DNA from: Filifactor villosus
GTDB taxonomy: Bacteria; Bacillota; Clostridia; Peptostreptococcales; Filifactoraceae
Assembly (NCBI RefSeq): GCF_042652965.1
Contig: NZ_JBHSHL010000025.1
Span: forward strand, 62,001-126,000
Length of the DNA: 64,000 nt
Direction: 5' to 3'
Shown: positions 25,620 through 35,258 of the stretch, piece after piece
Layout of the letters: the number at the start of each line of letters is the position of its first letter
Numbering within the stretch: the stretch's first letter is position 1
Made by a program: the position numbers and the translations under genes
Notes under the pieces: model-generated
The model's input: the letters and a program-made list of their open reading frames with translations, nothing else
Told to the model about the DNA's origin: nothing
Database searches by the model: none

Positions 25620-25912
25620 TACACAGCATTGACTAAGTTCCGTTTCGAACAGGATATTCAGGGTTTCCTCCCATCATGAGGATGACAATACGCTTGGAAT
25701 ACTGCCGCAGCATTCGAAAAAATCGACATCAAATCGATGTTATAGGCAGGGTGACATGGTTGAAAGTATTGATCTTACAAACTTTGTTTTTTGCAAATGC
25801 ATGCAAAAATTTGCGATATTTCCTTGTCAAAATAATAGTAAAGGCATTAAGAAAGAAATCTTAAAATACAGAGTTGCCAAAGGCGACGCAAAACATGGAG
25901 GGAAGTGATACC
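25620..25912. other. 293-bp gap before the photolyase gene, mostly element C copy 2
   Basis: No gene. The repeat C2 occupies about half of it (25694-25828). Confidence 0.5.
25694..25828 (+). repeat. Element C, copy 2
   Basis: Aligns with C1 (28313-28461) along nearly its full length. Shared blocks are GGAAxACxxCCGCA, ATTC-AAAAAATC, TATTGAT, TTTTTTGCAAAT and TTTCCTT. The right terminal repeat is lost. Confidence 0.6.
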
Positions 25913-27328
25913 TTGAGCATTTCGATTGTATGGATACGAAACGATTTGAGATTGGAAGATAATACGGCTCTTATTGAGGCCGTAAACAACACCGGCAAAG
26001 ATGAAAAAATATTGCTCGTTTTCTACTTGGATCCAAAACAATTAAAGAGAGGTACGTATAGCCATGACTATTTTTTCTCCGCCTTAAATACCTTTTATCA
26101 ACGCTGTTTGGAGCAAACGTTGGACATGTATTTTTTGTATGGCGACTTGGAAGAGTGTTTTTCCAAACTGATAAGAGAATTTTATACTGTAAATAAGATA
26201 TATTTCAATATTGATGATTCCGGTTACGGGGAAATGAGAGACAATCAGGTCAAAAAAATCTTGAAAAAGAGTAATGTAGGTATTATGGACTACTATGACC
26301 GTCATATCCATTCGGCAAAGGAGATATTGAAGGGGGACGGATCGCATTATAAAGTATTTACACCCTATTATAATAAGTGGAGCCAACGCCTTGTTCGTCA
26401 GGTTCAAGAGGTGGACTATGATAAACTCGGTAAAATCATTCTAAATGATTTTTCGGGCAGAGATCGAGAGGGCAGGGAGAAGTTCCATGAGATTGTAGCA
26501 GGAATAGACAAGGATCTCTCTTTACTTACGGGCGAGACAGTAGCCGAAGAAGTTCTTCAGGAGTTTGTTCATCACAGACTTGCTGATTATGATGAAAGCA
26601 GAGACTATCCATATATAGACGCTACAAGTCGACTTTCAAAGTTTCTAAGCACGGGACAATTATCCGTCAGAAAGGCACATCAAAGCCTTCTTGAAGCACC
26701 GAATTCAAAAGGGAAGGAAACCTTTATCAAAGAGCTTGCCTGGAGAGATTTTTATAACATGATATACCACTTTTATCCCAATCAAAAAGAGGAAGAGGTT
26801 GTGGAAAGATATAGGACTATACGTTGGGACCATGATGAAAGAAAGTTTGAAATATGGAAAGAAGGAAAGACCGGATTTCCTATTGTGGATGCAGCCATGA
26901 GGCAGTTGAAAGAAGAAGGTTGGATGCATAACAGACTTAGAATGATCGTTGCATCCTTCTTTACCAAAGATCTTCTTATGGACTGGCGGATGGGAGAGAA
27001 CTATTTTTCACAAATGCTCACAGATTACGACAGTGCATCCAATATTGGAGGTTGGCAGTGGGCAGCCTCTGTAGGAACGGATGCGGTTCCGTATTTTAGA
27101 ATTTTTAATCCAAGTACACAAAGCAAAAAATTTGATCCGGAAGGAACATTCATAAAAAAATATGTACGAGAGTTAAAAGACATCCCGACCAAATATATAC
27201 ACGAGCCTTTCAGATATGCAAAGCAGATTGATAGAGAGTGTGGAATAGATATAGAAAAAATATACTTTGAACCGATCGTTGATCATAAAGAGCAAAGGCT
27301 CAAGGCATTGGAACTGTTTGGTGTATAG
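25913..27328 (+). CDS. phr: Class I cyclobutane-pyrimidine-dimer photolyase
   Basis: 471 residues from TTG 25913, nine bases after GGAGGG; ATG 25895 is an alternative. The N-terminal antenna domain starts ISIVWIRNDLRLEDNTAL. The FAD-binding half has TSRLSKFLSTGQLS, ELAWRDFYNMIYHFYP, GKTGFPIVDAAMRQLKEEGWMHNRLRM, FFTKDLLMDWRMGE and ASNIGGWQWAASVGTDAVPYFRIFNP. It repairs UV-induced pyrimidine dimers using visible light. It runs with the DUF523/DUF1722 gene 15 bases downstream, a pairing known from E. coli (ybgA-phrB). By eye the two genes look more AT-rich than their neighbours, and both sides carry element C, so transfer as a unit is possible. Confidence 0.96.
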   Translation: MSISIVWIRNDLRLEDNTALIEAVNNTGKDEKILLVFYLDPKQLKRGTYSHDYFFSALNTFYQRCLEQTLDMYFLYGDLEECFSKLIREFYTVNKIYFNIDDSGYGEMRDNQVKKILKKSNVGIMDYYDRHIHSAKEILKGDGSHYKVFTPYYNKWSQRLVRQVQEVDYDKLGKIILNDFSGRDREGREKFHEIVAGIDKDLSLLTGETVAEEVLQEFVHHRLADYDESRDYPYIDATSRLSKFLSTGQLSVRKAHQSLLEAPNSKGKETFIKELAWRDFYNMIYHFYPNQKEEEVVERYRTIRWDHDERKFEIWKEGKTGFPIVDAAMRQLKEEGWMHNRLRMIVASFFTKDLLMDWRMGENYFSQMLTDYDSASNIGGWQWAASVGTDAVPYFRIFNPSTQSKKFDPEGTFIKKYVRELKDIPTKYIHEPFRYAKQIDRECGIDIEKIYFEPIVDHKEQRLKALELFGV

Positions 27329-27343
27329 GAATGGAGAAACTGT

Positions 27344-28291
27344 ATGAAACCGAAAATAATGATAAGCAGATGTTTGGGGTTTGACTTCTGTAGATATGAC
27401 GGTCAAACGATACGATTTGAGCTTTTAGAAGTAATGAAGGATGAAATTGAATTCATATCGGTATGTCCGGAAGAAGGTATCGGGCTGGGGACGCCGAGAG
27501 AGAGCTTAAGACTTATTAAGGAAAAGGATGAGGTTGAGCTGGTTCAGACGAAAAGCAAAAAATACCTGACAAAAGAGATGAGGGATTACTCAAAAGAAAC
27601 CCTAAATCGTTTCAGGGATATCGACGGGTTCATATTAAAAAGTCGATCTCCGTCTTGTGGAATTAAGGATGTCAAAGTCTATTCCGGCATGGAGAAGGCT
27701 CCTGTCATCGAAAAGAGTGCAGGGATCTTCGCACGAGAAATTGAGAGAACATATCCCTACCTGCCTGTCGAGGATGAAGGAAGGCTTATGAATCTTAGAA
27801 TCAGAGAGCACTTTTTTACGAAGTTATATACGATGTTTCATTTCAAAAACATCGCAAAGAAGAAATCTATATCGGATTTAAGTAAGTTTCATGCTCGAAA
27901 TAAATACTTATATTTTGCCTATAGCCAAGTTCAAAAAAACAAGCTCGGAGCCATCGTTGGAAATTACAACAAGACGAATATCGAACAGGTATTGGATGAG
28001 TACTTTTTGGAAATGGTCAAGCTGTTCTCCAAGATACCTACCACGAAAAACTATATCAATGCATTTCATCATATATTCGGATATTTTTCAAAAGAAATGG
28101 GAAGAGAAGAAAAAGCTTTTATTTTGGATCTTATTGACAAGTACAGGAATGATAAAATAGAAAAATCATCAATCACAAGTGTTCTCAAGATCTATTCCAT
28201 AAAATATAATATGGAATATCTATTGCATCAAACGATATTTGAACCCTTCCCGGAAAAATTGCTACTGCTCAACAATAGCGGAAAAGATTAG
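27344..28291 (+). CDS. DUF523-DUF1722 protein (YbgA-like)
   Basis: 315 residues. The DUF523 part is at about 1-150 with its cysteine motifs ISRCLGFDFCRYDG, SVCPEEGIGLGTPRE and LKSRSPSCGI. DUF1722 (YbgA domain) follows at about 190-300: DLSKFHARNKYLYFAYSQVQKNKLGAIVGNYN and INAFHHIFGYFSKEM. The function is not established; the cysteines suggest a metal or iron-sulfur site. Its partnership with photolyase is conserved in distant bacteria and argues for a role in light-dependent repair or cofactor supply. Confidence 0.92.
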   Translation: MKPKIMISRCLGFDFCRYDGQTIRFELLEVMKDEIEFISVCPEEGIGLGTPRESLRLIKEKDEVELVQTKSKKYLTKEMRDYSKETLNRFRDIDGFILKSRSPSCGIKDVKVYSGMEKAPVIEKSAGIFAREIERTYPYLPVEDEGRLMNLRIREHFFTKLYTMFHFKNIAKKKSISDLSKFHARNKYLYFAYSQVQKNKLGAIVGNYNKTNIEQVLDEYFLEMVKLFSKIPTTKNYINAFHHIFGYFSKEMGREEKAFILDLIDKYRNDKIEKSSITSVLKIYSIKYNMEYLLHQTIFEPFPEKLLLLNNSGKD

Positions 28292-28831
28292 CGTTATGAG
28301 CGGATATTCTTATTAAGGAAACACCGCATAATTCAAAAAATCATTGTAACATCACTTTTAAAGGGAGGCTGAATTTCTTAAAAACATTGATTTGACAGAA
28401 TTCTATTTTTTGCAAATCCATAAGAAAATCAAAATTTTTCCTTTGTGCGGTATTGCCTTAATTTCAAAGGTGCTATGAATTTTTTTGCATTGTTAATGAG
28501 GACGTTGTGCAAGATAAACTTTCAATATGTCAACACATCGGCTTGGGGGAAGCATATGCTTGGGTATCTTGTATCATAATTGGCCGTTTGTACTTCAGGT
28601 AACAGGACATCGATTCTTGGATAAAGCTGAAATAAAGGTCGCTTACTCCGATGAATCGAACGGATAAAGAACCATGATAAAGTTGAAATTCTTTGTTTAT
28701 CAAGGATCTTTAAATATCAACAGCTTGATTTTTTTGAGGGTTCTCCTTTCGGTACGGAGTTACGATAAGGCGGGTAAAATAATGGAAACAAAAACGGAGG
28801 AACAGGGCGTTATAAGAGAAGGAGGGCAATC
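28292..28831. other. 540-bp gap before homoserine dehydrogenase
   Basis: Element C copy 1 fills 28313-28461. The rest shows no gene, T-box or clear promoter. Confidence 0.45.
28313..28461 (+). mobile_element. Element C, copy 1, with terminal inverted repeats
   Basis: 149 bp. The ends TTAAGGAAACACCGCATAA (28313-28331) and TTGTGCGGTATTGCCTTAA (28443-28461) are inverted repeats matching at 16 of 19 positions. Too short to code for a transposase, so it looks like a MITE. Confidence 0.65.
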
Positions 28832-30088
28832 GTGAAGAAGATAGGGATAGGACTTCTCGGTTTCGGCACGGTAGGAACCGGAGTAGCACGAATTTTAGAG
28901 CGGAACTCCGCTTTGATAGAGCGAAAAACGGGGCTGCATATTCAGGTGGAAAAGGTGCTTGTAAGAGATTTGAACAAGGAGAGGGCCCTTCTTTCCAAAG
29001 AGTTTTTTACGATGGAGATCGAAGAGGTTGTAAAAAATCCTCGGATTGATATCGTTGTTGAACTGATGGGAGGAATCTCGCCGGCAAAGGACTATATTTT
29101 GAAAGCGTTCGCCGAGGGCAAGCATGTAGTCAGTGCAAATAAAGAACTGATTGCCTCCGATTTTGCGGATTTGATGACAATGGCACAGAGGCACCGAAGC
29201 ACTTTCCTCTTTGAGGGGGCCGTAGGAGGGGCCGTTCCCGTACTTCGGACGATAAGGGATTCGATGTCTTCAGACAGGATTGAGCAGATAAGAGGAATTA
29301 TCAACGGAACCACCAACTACATTCTCTCGAAGATGACGGAGGAAGGTGTAGACTTTGAGACGGTCTTGGAGGAGGTACAAAACTCCGGATATCTGGAAGC
29401 GGATCCGAGTGCGGATATTGACGGGTATGATGCGGCACGAAAAATAGCTATTTTGGCAACCGTAGCCTTTGGGAGTCTTGTAAGTCCCGAACAAGTCTAT
29501 ACGGAAGGGATCGGAGACATTACACAAAGAGATATCGAGATTGCCGAAAAACTCGGAAAAAAGATAAAACTTATCGCCTGTGCACAGGATCGTGATGGGA
29601 TAAGGGTAAGCGTCTATCCCTGTATGGTCAACAAACATTCTTTTTTTGCAAAGACGGAGAGCTCCTTCAATGCGATCTCTCTTTTTTCGGACACCTTCGG
29701 AGAGACTCTTCTGTACGGGAGGGGAGCAGGCGAGCTTCCTACCGCAAGTGCCGTGATGGCAGACATTATTGAGATTGGATGCTTAAAAGGTCGAGAAGAC
29801 CTCTTTCAAAACAGGTATGCCGAATTTTACAAGGGGGAAGTACTACATTTTGATAAAGTTAGGACGAAGGCTCTTCTCTATTGGAAGAGATCCGATGAAA
29901 AGGCGGACATCTCGACAATAAAAGAAGTATTGAGAGAAGAAGGGATAGATCTGTTTGCAGATATCGAGGATGACAGGCAAAGAATTCTTCTGGTCGAAAG
30001 CCTGGAAAAATATAGAGAGATAGCTGTTGAAAGGCTTCAGAAGGAAGGTCTTGTGGGTAAGAAGGTTACAGCGATAAGGATGGAATAG
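28832..30088 (+). CDS. hom: Homoserine dehydrogenase
   Basis: 418 residues. NAD(P)-binding GFGTVGTGVARIL, then VELMGGISPAKDYILKAF, VVSANKELIA, EGAVGGAVPVLRTIRDSM, IRGIINGTTNYILSKM and GYLEADPSADIDGYDAARKI (catalytic Lys/Asp region). A C-terminal part of about 75 residues corresponds to the regulatory ACT region. It reduces aspartate semialdehyde to homoserine for threonine and methionine. GTG 28832 follows GAAGGAGGG. No thrC or thrB is adjacent; the M20 hydrolase follows 28 bases later. Confidence 0.95.
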   Translation: MKKIGIGLLGFGTVGTGVARILERNSALIERKTGLHIQVEKVLVRDLNKERALLSKEFFTMEIEEVVKNPRIDIVVELMGGISPAKDYILKAFAEGKHVVSANKELIASDFADLMTMAQRHRSTFLFEGAVGGAVPVLRTIRDSMSSDRIEQIRGIINGTTNYILSKMTEEGVDFETVLEEVQNSGYLEADPSADIDGYDAARKIAILATVAFGSLVSPEQVYTEGIGDITQRDIEIAEKLGKKIKLIACAQDRDGIRVSVYPCMVNKHSFFAKTESSFNAISLFSDTFGETLLYGRGAGELPTASAVMADIIEIGCLKGREDLFQNRYAEFYKGEVLHFDKVRTKALLYWKRSDEKADISTIKEVLREEGIDLFADIEDDRQRILLVESLEKYREIAVERLQKEGLVGKKVTAIRME

Positions 30089-30116
30089 GAATGGAGTTGA
30101 GAGGAAGGTCTTTCAT

Positions 30117-31304
30117 ATGAGGGATAAGATATTTACAGAAGTAGACAGGATTAGTGAGGAACTTATCTTACATCGGCGACACTTACACCAAAATCCGGAA
30201 ACAGGGTTTGAGACCTTGGAAACGGAGGCATATATCAGAGAATTTCTGCTTTCGGAGGGGATCGAAGTGCTCGATTCGACGATTGGAGTGCTGGGTGTGA
30301 TAAGAAGCGGTAAGGAAGAAAATTTTATCGCTTTGAGAGCAGACATCGATGCCCTTGAACTTGATGAAAGGACACAAGCGGAGTACAGTTCAAAAAAGAA
30401 GGGGAAGATGCACGCATGTGGACATGACGGTCATACCGCCATGCTTATGGGCTGTGCAAAGGTATTGCAAAAATACAGAAAGAGCTTAAAATATAACGTG
30501 TTGCTTCTTTTTCAGCCTGCAGAAGAAGGCCCTAACCTCGGAGGGGCGAGGATTATGCTGATGGATTTGGAGGCCTTGGAACTTTTGCCCAAAATAAAGG
30601 CAGTATATGCCCTTCATTTGAATTGCGAGCTCAATACAGGAGTTTTCGGACTGAAGTATGGAAGTTCCATGGCTTCGACGGATGAGTTTTCGATTGATAT
30701 CATAGGTAAGGGAGGACATCCGGGAGAGCCGCAGTACAATGTGGATGCAATCTCGGTTGCCTCAAAGTTTATTGAAGGAATTGAGAGTTTTTTGGCAAAA
30801 AACAAAGACCCCTTGGAGCCTGCGGTGTTTTCAATCGGTATGATAAGAGGAGGAAGTGCACGCAATGTGGTGTCTGAGCACTGCAACCTCCAGGGAACCA
30901 TTCGTTGCCAATCGGAAGAGACGAGACAGCAGTTGTTGGATTATATGGAGAAACTTCTTCAAGGAATCTGTTTCTATTCGAAAGCGAGGTATGAACTGGA
31001 CCTTCTCCACGGTCTTCCCGTTCTTCACAACGATAAAAAGCTTATGTCCTTTGTGGAAGAGGAGATTGATAACTGTTTCGGGAGGGAAGCAAAACATATC
31101 TACGAGAAACCGAGGATGGGTGCGGAAGATTTTTCCTACTTTGCACAGAAACTTCCCGTAGCCTTCATATGGGTGGGAGCGAGAAACGAAGAACTCGGCT
31201 GTATCTACAACATGCACAATCCGAAGTTCAATATAGACGAAAAAGCTCTTGCCTATGGATCGAAGCTACTTTCTATGCTGGCAATGGACAGCAGGGAATT
31301 ATGA
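30117..31304 (+). CDS. M20-family amidohydrolase (N-acyl-amino-acid/hippurate type)
   Basis: 395 residues. Metal-binding motifs are MHACGHDGHTAMLMG and LLFQPAEEG. A lid domain starts about SMASTDEFSIDIIGKGGHPGEP, and the C-terminal HNPKFNIDEKAL carries a further ligand histidine. The family includes N-acetyldiaminopimelate deacetylase, hippurate hydrolase and IAA-amino-acid hydrolases. The proximity to hom would fit the lysine/diaminopimelate branch, but sequence alone does not fix the substrate. A strong terminator follows. Confidence 0.9.
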   Translation: MRDKIFTEVDRISEELILHRRHLHQNPETGFETLETEAYIREFLLSEGIEVLDSTIGVLGVIRSGKEENFIALRADIDALELDERTQAEYSSKKKGKMHACGHDGHTAMLMGCAKVLQKYRKSLKYNVLLLFQPAEEGPNLGGARIMLMDLEALELLPKIKAVYALHLNCELNTGVFGLKYGSSMASTDEFSIDIIGKGGHPGEPQYNVDAISVASKFIEGIESFLAKNKDPLEPAVFSIGMIRGGSARNVVSEHCNLQGTIRCQSEETRQQLLDYMEKLLQGICFYSKARYELDLLHGLPVLHNDKKLMSFVEEEIDNCFGREAKHIYEKPRMGAEDFSYFAQKLPVAFIWVGARNEELGCIYNMHNPKFNIDEKALAYGSKLLSMLAMDSREL

Positions 31305-31342
31305 ACCGATCAAAATGTCGAAATTATTGGCCAAGGACACAG

Positions 31343-31375
31343 AAAACCTTGTACTCTTTGGAGTACAAGGTTTTT
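31343..31375 (+). terminator. Terminator after the M20 hydrolase
   Basis: AAAACCTTGTACTC (31343-31356), loop TTTG, GAGTACAAGGTTTT (31361-31374), then T. A perfect 14-bp stem. Confidence 0.95.
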
Positions 31376-31397
31376 GAATTGCGAAATTCTCCGTGTA

Positions 31398-31507
31398 ATA
31401 CTATTCTCCGTTTGCGGTATGGTTACAGTAACATCTGCAAACACGGAAACCTGTTTTATCAGCCATAGAATAGAGGGCGTTAATATCATGAGTTGAATAA
31501 TAACAGT
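31398..31507 (+). mobile_element. Degenerate element A
   Basis: ATACTATTCTCC..GTATGGTTA...ACCTGTTTTATC..CCATAGAA...GAGTTGAATAATAACAGT. The left end adjoins TA; the right end is eroded. Confidence 0.5.
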
Positions 31508-31554
31508 GCAAAATAACAACACAGGGTGTGTAGGAGAAGCTCTTGCCTCTGTCT

Positions 31555-32862
31555 TTAAACATGGTACACAAGTTTTAAAATAAACAGTACTGCCAGTATA
31601 TAGACGATGGGAGATGCTTCTTTTACTCGTCCTGTCAAGAGCTTCAAGAAAGCATAAGCGATGATTCCGAACACGATTCCTTGAGCAATGGAATATGCCA
31701 GAGGCATCATAATAATCGTCAAAAAGGCGGGTAGAGCCTCTGTCCAGTCGTCAAAGTCGATGCTTTTGATCGGACTCATCATAAATAAGCCTACTGCAAT
31801 CAGAGCCGGTGCAGTGGCAGCCGAAGGAATGGCGAGAAAGATCGGTGAAAGCAGCAAGGAAATCAGGAAAAAGATGGCTGCAACTAAGGCAGTCAATCCT
31901 GTACGTCCGCCTTCCGCCACACCTGCAGCGCTTTCCACGTAAGTTGTGACTGTCGAGGTTCCAAGGATTGCGCCGAAGGTCGTACCGACTGCATCGGCGA
32001 ACAGAGCCTTTTTCGCTCCGGGGAGGTTTCCTTCTTCATCGACAAGATTTGCTTTTGTAGCAACACCTACAAGAGTTCCGATTGTATCGAACATATCTAC
32101 GAAGAGAAAGGTAATCATAATGATCAACATATCCAAGCTGAGGATATTGTTCCACTCGAATTTCATAAATATTGGTGCCAAGGAAGGCGGTGTGGAAAGA
32201 AAACCGGATTCGGGAAGCTTTGTAACACCCAAAAAATAACCCAAGATCGTACTGCATAAAATCCCGATCAGAATGGCACCTCGCACCTTCTTAACCAAGA
32301 GAACTCCAATGATAATGAGACCGAATAGGCAGACGATGGCGGAAGGAGAAGTTACATCACCCAAATCCAGAGGAATGCCTTGACCTTGAACGACGATGCC
32401 TGCACCGCTGAGTCCGATAAAGGCGATGAATAATCCTATCCCTACGGATATGGCTTGTTTGATATTCTTGGGAATACTTCGAACAATGGCTTCTCTTACA
32501 TTGGTAAAAGTTAAAATGATGAAGATGATACCTTCAAGAAAGACCGCAGTCAGTGCAAATTGCCAAGTATGCCCCATTCCCAGTACGACCGAGAAGGCAA
32601 AAAAGGCATTAAGACCCATACCGGGTGCCAATGCAAAAGGATAGTTGGCAAAAAACGCCATGACCAAGGTTGCAATAAATGCGGAGATCGCAGTTGCCGT
32701 AAAAACCGCTCCGCTATCCATTCCTGTCTCACCCAAGATTCCCGGGTTGACAGCCAGGATATAGGCCATTGTCATAAAGGTTGTAAATCCTGCGATGATC
32801 TCTGTCTTTGCAGAGGTTTTGTGCTCCTTGAGATGAAAGGATTTTTCCAAAAAGTTTTCCAT
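31555..32862 (-). CDS. NCS2-family purine permease (AzgA/PbuG type)
   Basis: 435 residues from ATG 32862, five bases after GGAGG on the minus strand; a longer frame upstream is not supported. It has about 12 membrane helices. The family core is visible: TTFMTMAYILAVNPGIL, FANYPFALAPGMGLNAFFAFSVV, DMFDTIGTLVGVATKANL, ALFADAVGTTFGAILGTSTVTTYVESAAGVAEGGRTGLTALV. This is the AzgA-like branch that imports adenine, guanine or hypoxanthine with protons. I looked for a purine riboswitch in the 600-base leader and saw none. Confidence 0.93.
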   Translation of the reverse strand: MENFLEKSFHLKEHKTSAKTEIIAGFTTFMTMAYILAVNPGILGETGMDSGAVFTATAISAFIATLVMAFFANYPFALAPGMGLNAFFAFSVVLGMGHTWQFALTAVFLEGIIFIILTFTNVREAIVRSIPKNIKQAISVGIGLFIAFIGLSGAGIVVQGQGIPLDLGDVTSPSAIVCLFGLIIIGVLLVKKVRGAILIGILCSTILGYFLGVTKLPESGFLSTPPSLAPIFMKFEWNNILSLDMLIIMITFLFVDMFDTIGTLVGVATKANLVDEEGNLPGAKKALFADAVGTTFGAILGTSTVTTYVESAAGVAEGGRTGLTALVAAIFFLISLLLSPIFLAIPSAATAPALIAVGLFMMSPIKSIDFDDWTEALPAFLTIIMMPLAYSIAQGIVFGIIAYAFLKLLTGRVKEASPIVYILAVLFILKLVYHV

Positions 32863-33495
32863 AAAGACCTCCAAAATAGTATGATAGTTAAAACATCGAT
32901 CTTTGATCGAAGAAACAAACAATCCGAGTTTCATTTGTTTTTCGAAAATAAGATAGGACTATTATAGGATAATAAATTTTTTCATTTCTGTATAGGGGAA
33001 AATCAAAAAAAGTTGAAAATTATTCGAAATTGAAGGCATATCATCTTAATAAAACAGAACAAAATGAAGAGATTTTTATTATAATATTCGGGAATATAAT
33101 TTGAATAAACAGATGGAGAACACGAGAGGAGCAGATTTTTTCATCGGATGTTTATTTAAAGAGACGTATACTGCTATCTCTTGCATTGCCGATCATCTGT
33201 ATAAGCGTGAGACTCAAGCTTGAACGTAAAAAGCCGGGAACGATAAGTATATTCTCGAGAGAAGTCAGGACTTACGACAGTTCAAAACGTGAGGTGGGGT
33301 AGCTCTGAGGGGCAAGTGCGGTATTTGTTGTGTTTTTTATATTGTTTTCCGTCTGAAAGGCTATATTCAATTAGGGTTTAGTATAGTATTAAACAATCAG
33401 AGTATTTTTGCTATACTGATATGCGACAGTCTGTACTAAAAATTGGGACATAAGCGTACAGAAAAAAGATAGGAGTAAGGGAGAAGTGCAAAGAG
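32863..33495. other. 633-bp divergent gap between the permease and HAD genes
   Basis: A small dyad CGATC-TTT-GATCG (about 32897-32909) lies in the permease leader. AT-rich DNA at 32960-33120 probably holds the permease promoter. At 33277-33301 a stretch GTTCAAAACGTGAGGTGGGGTAGC resembles the start of the D repeats. No gene seen. Confidence 0.4.
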
Positions 33496-34182
33496 ATGAA
33501 GAAAACCTATAAAATCTTGTTGATCGATGCCGATATGACTCTTCTGGATTTTCAGCGTTCGGAGAAGAAGGCTCTAAAAAAGACGTTTGAACACTTCGGT
33601 ATAGTGCCCGCCAAGGAGGCGACCGCCCTCTATCACAAGATCAATTCGGGATACTGGGAGATGTTGGAGCAAGGGAGAGTCAGCAAGGAGGAGCTGGTGT
33701 ATTTGAGATATAAGGATCTTATAGAGAAGATGGGGTTGGATATCGACCACAGGGAGTGTGAGGACTACTATCAATATTCTCTGGGGCAGGAGGCCTATAC
33801 GATGAAGGATGCAAAAGAGGTCTGTCATTATCTCGGAGAACGATATTCCCTCTACATTGTGACCAACGGGATATCCTCGACGCAGTATTCGAGGATGAAA
33901 AAGTCGGGCCTCGATGTCTACTTCAAGGATATCTTCGTATCGGAAGATACCGGCTATCAAAAGCCGATGGTCGAATATTTCAATTATGTTTTTGACAAAA
34001 TCGGAGAGGTCGATAAGGACGAAGTGCTTATCATAGGAGATTCGCTGTCTTCGGATATTCAAGGCGGAATCAATGCAGGGGTGGATACCTGTTGGTTCAA
34101 TTACAAGAAGGAAGAAAGGAAAATCGATATCGAGCCCGACTATGTAATTACCGAATTAAAGGAATTGGAACTATTTTTGTAG
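33496..34182 (+). CDS. YjjG-type HAD nucleotidase
   Basis: 228 residues. HAD motif I is LLIDADMTLLDF (nucleophile Asp12, Asp14), motif II YIVTNGISSTQYSRM, motif III the Lys in GYQKPMVEYF, and motif IV VLIIGDSLSSDIQGGINAG. A helical cap sits between I and II. The sequence fits the YjjG/YfnB branch, pyrimidine and non-canonical nucleoside-monophosphate phosphatases that act as housecleaning enzymes. A single gene whose stop is part of its terminator. Confidence 0.9.
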   Translation: MKKTYKILLIDADMTLLDFQRSEKKALKKTFEHFGIVPAKEATALYHKINSGYWEMLEQGRVSKEELVYLRYKDLIEKMGLDIDHRECEDYYQYSLGQEAYTMKDAKEVCHYLGERYSLYIVTNGISSTQYSRMKKSGLDVYFKDIFVSEDTGYQKPMVEYFNYVFDKIGEVDKDEVLIIGDSLSSDIQGGINAGVDTCWFNYKKEERKIDIEPDYVITELKELELFL

Positions 34183-34208
34183 AGGGGCTTGATGCAGCCC
34201 CTCTTTTT
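34181..34208 (+). terminator. Terminator overlapping the HAD stop codon
   Basis: AGAGGGGCT (34181-34189), loop TGATGC, AGCCCCTCT (34196-34204), then TTTT. The stem starts inside the TAG stop. Confidence 0.9.
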
Positions 34209-34293
34209 GAATTGAAATTATTTTTGTAATGGAGAAGTACATAGGTATGCAAGAACTTCCATCTTCGATTTTGCAATATAGATAGAAGGGTTT

Positions 34294-34409
34294 GCTATGC
34301 GATTATCTCCTGAAACCGACAGGTTGAGTACTTTGAAATATAGGAGCTTCCAAGACGTTGTTTGCTAAGGATATATTCTGTGCCTTGGCAGTTCAAATGA
34401 AAAATAGAA
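34294..34409 (+). mobile_element. Degenerate element B
   Basis: CGACAGGTTGAGTACTTTGAAATATAGG..., TTGTTTGCTAAGGATATATTCTG and GTTCAAATGAAAAATAGAA match B copies 2 and 3 in order. It ends at the 3' edge of the NlpC/P60-like gene. Confidence 0.5.
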
Positions 34410-35258
34410 TCAATCTTCGTTAAACAAGATCTTCAGCACTTCTTTGGCGGTTTTGGAGGAGAGCTCTTCCCTGTCCTGTAAGACGAACTCTTTTCCGAGA
34501 TACCATCTCATCTGTGAGTATGAAGTAAGGTAGGATTTGTCCAAGACCTTGGTCCCGTATTTGGCATACCACTTGGGATAGTAGGTCTTCATATAGTGCT
34601 TGGCAAGACGGGCGGCTTCGCTGTTCTTTCGCCCTTTGGACGAAACGGTCCCGTTGATCTGCACTCCGGGAGGCGAGGCGTGAAGCAGGACAACGCTGCC
34701 GTCCTTGCAGGCACCGATCACGATGTAGACATGGGTCTTGTTGCTCATAAGATCGCCGGCTCGAAAGTCTTTGACGGACTTGGATGGAACAAACCTTCCC
34801 CAGCCCTTGGAAGAGAAGGTCTTCGTCATATCTCTCGCCTTCATCACATAGCCTTCTTCCCCGTCGCGGGAGTGAAACAGGTTGTAGAGGCTCCAGCCTA
34901 CATAGCCCGAACAATCGAGGCCGTCGTGAATCTGATACCTTGTCTTTTTGTAGTTGTAGGAAGAGTTCTGCTTGTCCGCGAAGTTCTTCCAGCCTTCACT
35001 AAGGCCGATCGTCCTCGCTTCTATACCGGCGGCGGTATCTTCTTCGTTCCAGCCTCCTCCCCAGACATACATCGTCTTACCGACGGGTTGGAGGGAGATC
35101 TTCAGAAAGTGCAGAAGAGATGTTTCTTCCTGTCTTGCTTCCTCCGCCCGCTCGAAGAAAATCCCTCTCTCGCCTTCCGCAAAAGACAGCGAAGGCGGTA
35201 GGGAGAGACCGATCCATAGGGCGAGAAGGAGGAGGGCGGTTTGTTTGTATCTCATCAT
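34410..35258 (-). CDS. Secreted NlpC/P60-like cysteine peptidase
   Basis: 282 residues. Signal peptide at 1-27 (KQTALLLLALWIGLSLPPSLSFAEG). The catalytic region has the family pattern YVWGGGW at 64-70, Cys116 in HDGLDCSGYVGW, and a histidine in THVYIVIG (His176) followed by LLHASPPG (His193). The DCSGYV motif and YVWGG lead-in are typical of NlpC/P60 enzymes, which cut peptidoglycan stem peptides. There is no obvious wall-binding repeat, and the C-terminal 80 residues are unassigned. It is monocistronic, with element B remnants at its 3' side. Confidence 0.85.
   Translation of the reverse strand: MMRYKQTALLLLALWIGLSLPPSLSFAEGERGIFFERAEEARQEETSLLHFLKISLQPVGKTMYVWGGGWNEEDTAAGIEARTIGLSEGWKNFADKQNSSYNYKKTRYQIHDGLDCSGYVGWSLYNLFHSRDGEEGYVMKARDMTKTFSSKGWGRFVPSKSVKDFRAGDLMSNKTHVYIVIGACKDGSVVLLHASPPGVQINGTVSSKGRKNSEAARLAKHYMKTYYPKWYAKYGTKVLDKSYLTSYSQMRWYLGKEFVLQDREELSSKTAKEVLKILFNED

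Noticed and set aside
28525..28542. Shared TGTCAACACA near 28530 and 50105
   Set aside because: Only about ten bases agree and the surroundings do not align, so chance is likely.
32863..33480. Purine riboswitch before the NCS2 permease
   Set aside because: Neither the AGTTTCTACC-like core nor the three-way-junction pattern is present on the minus strand.
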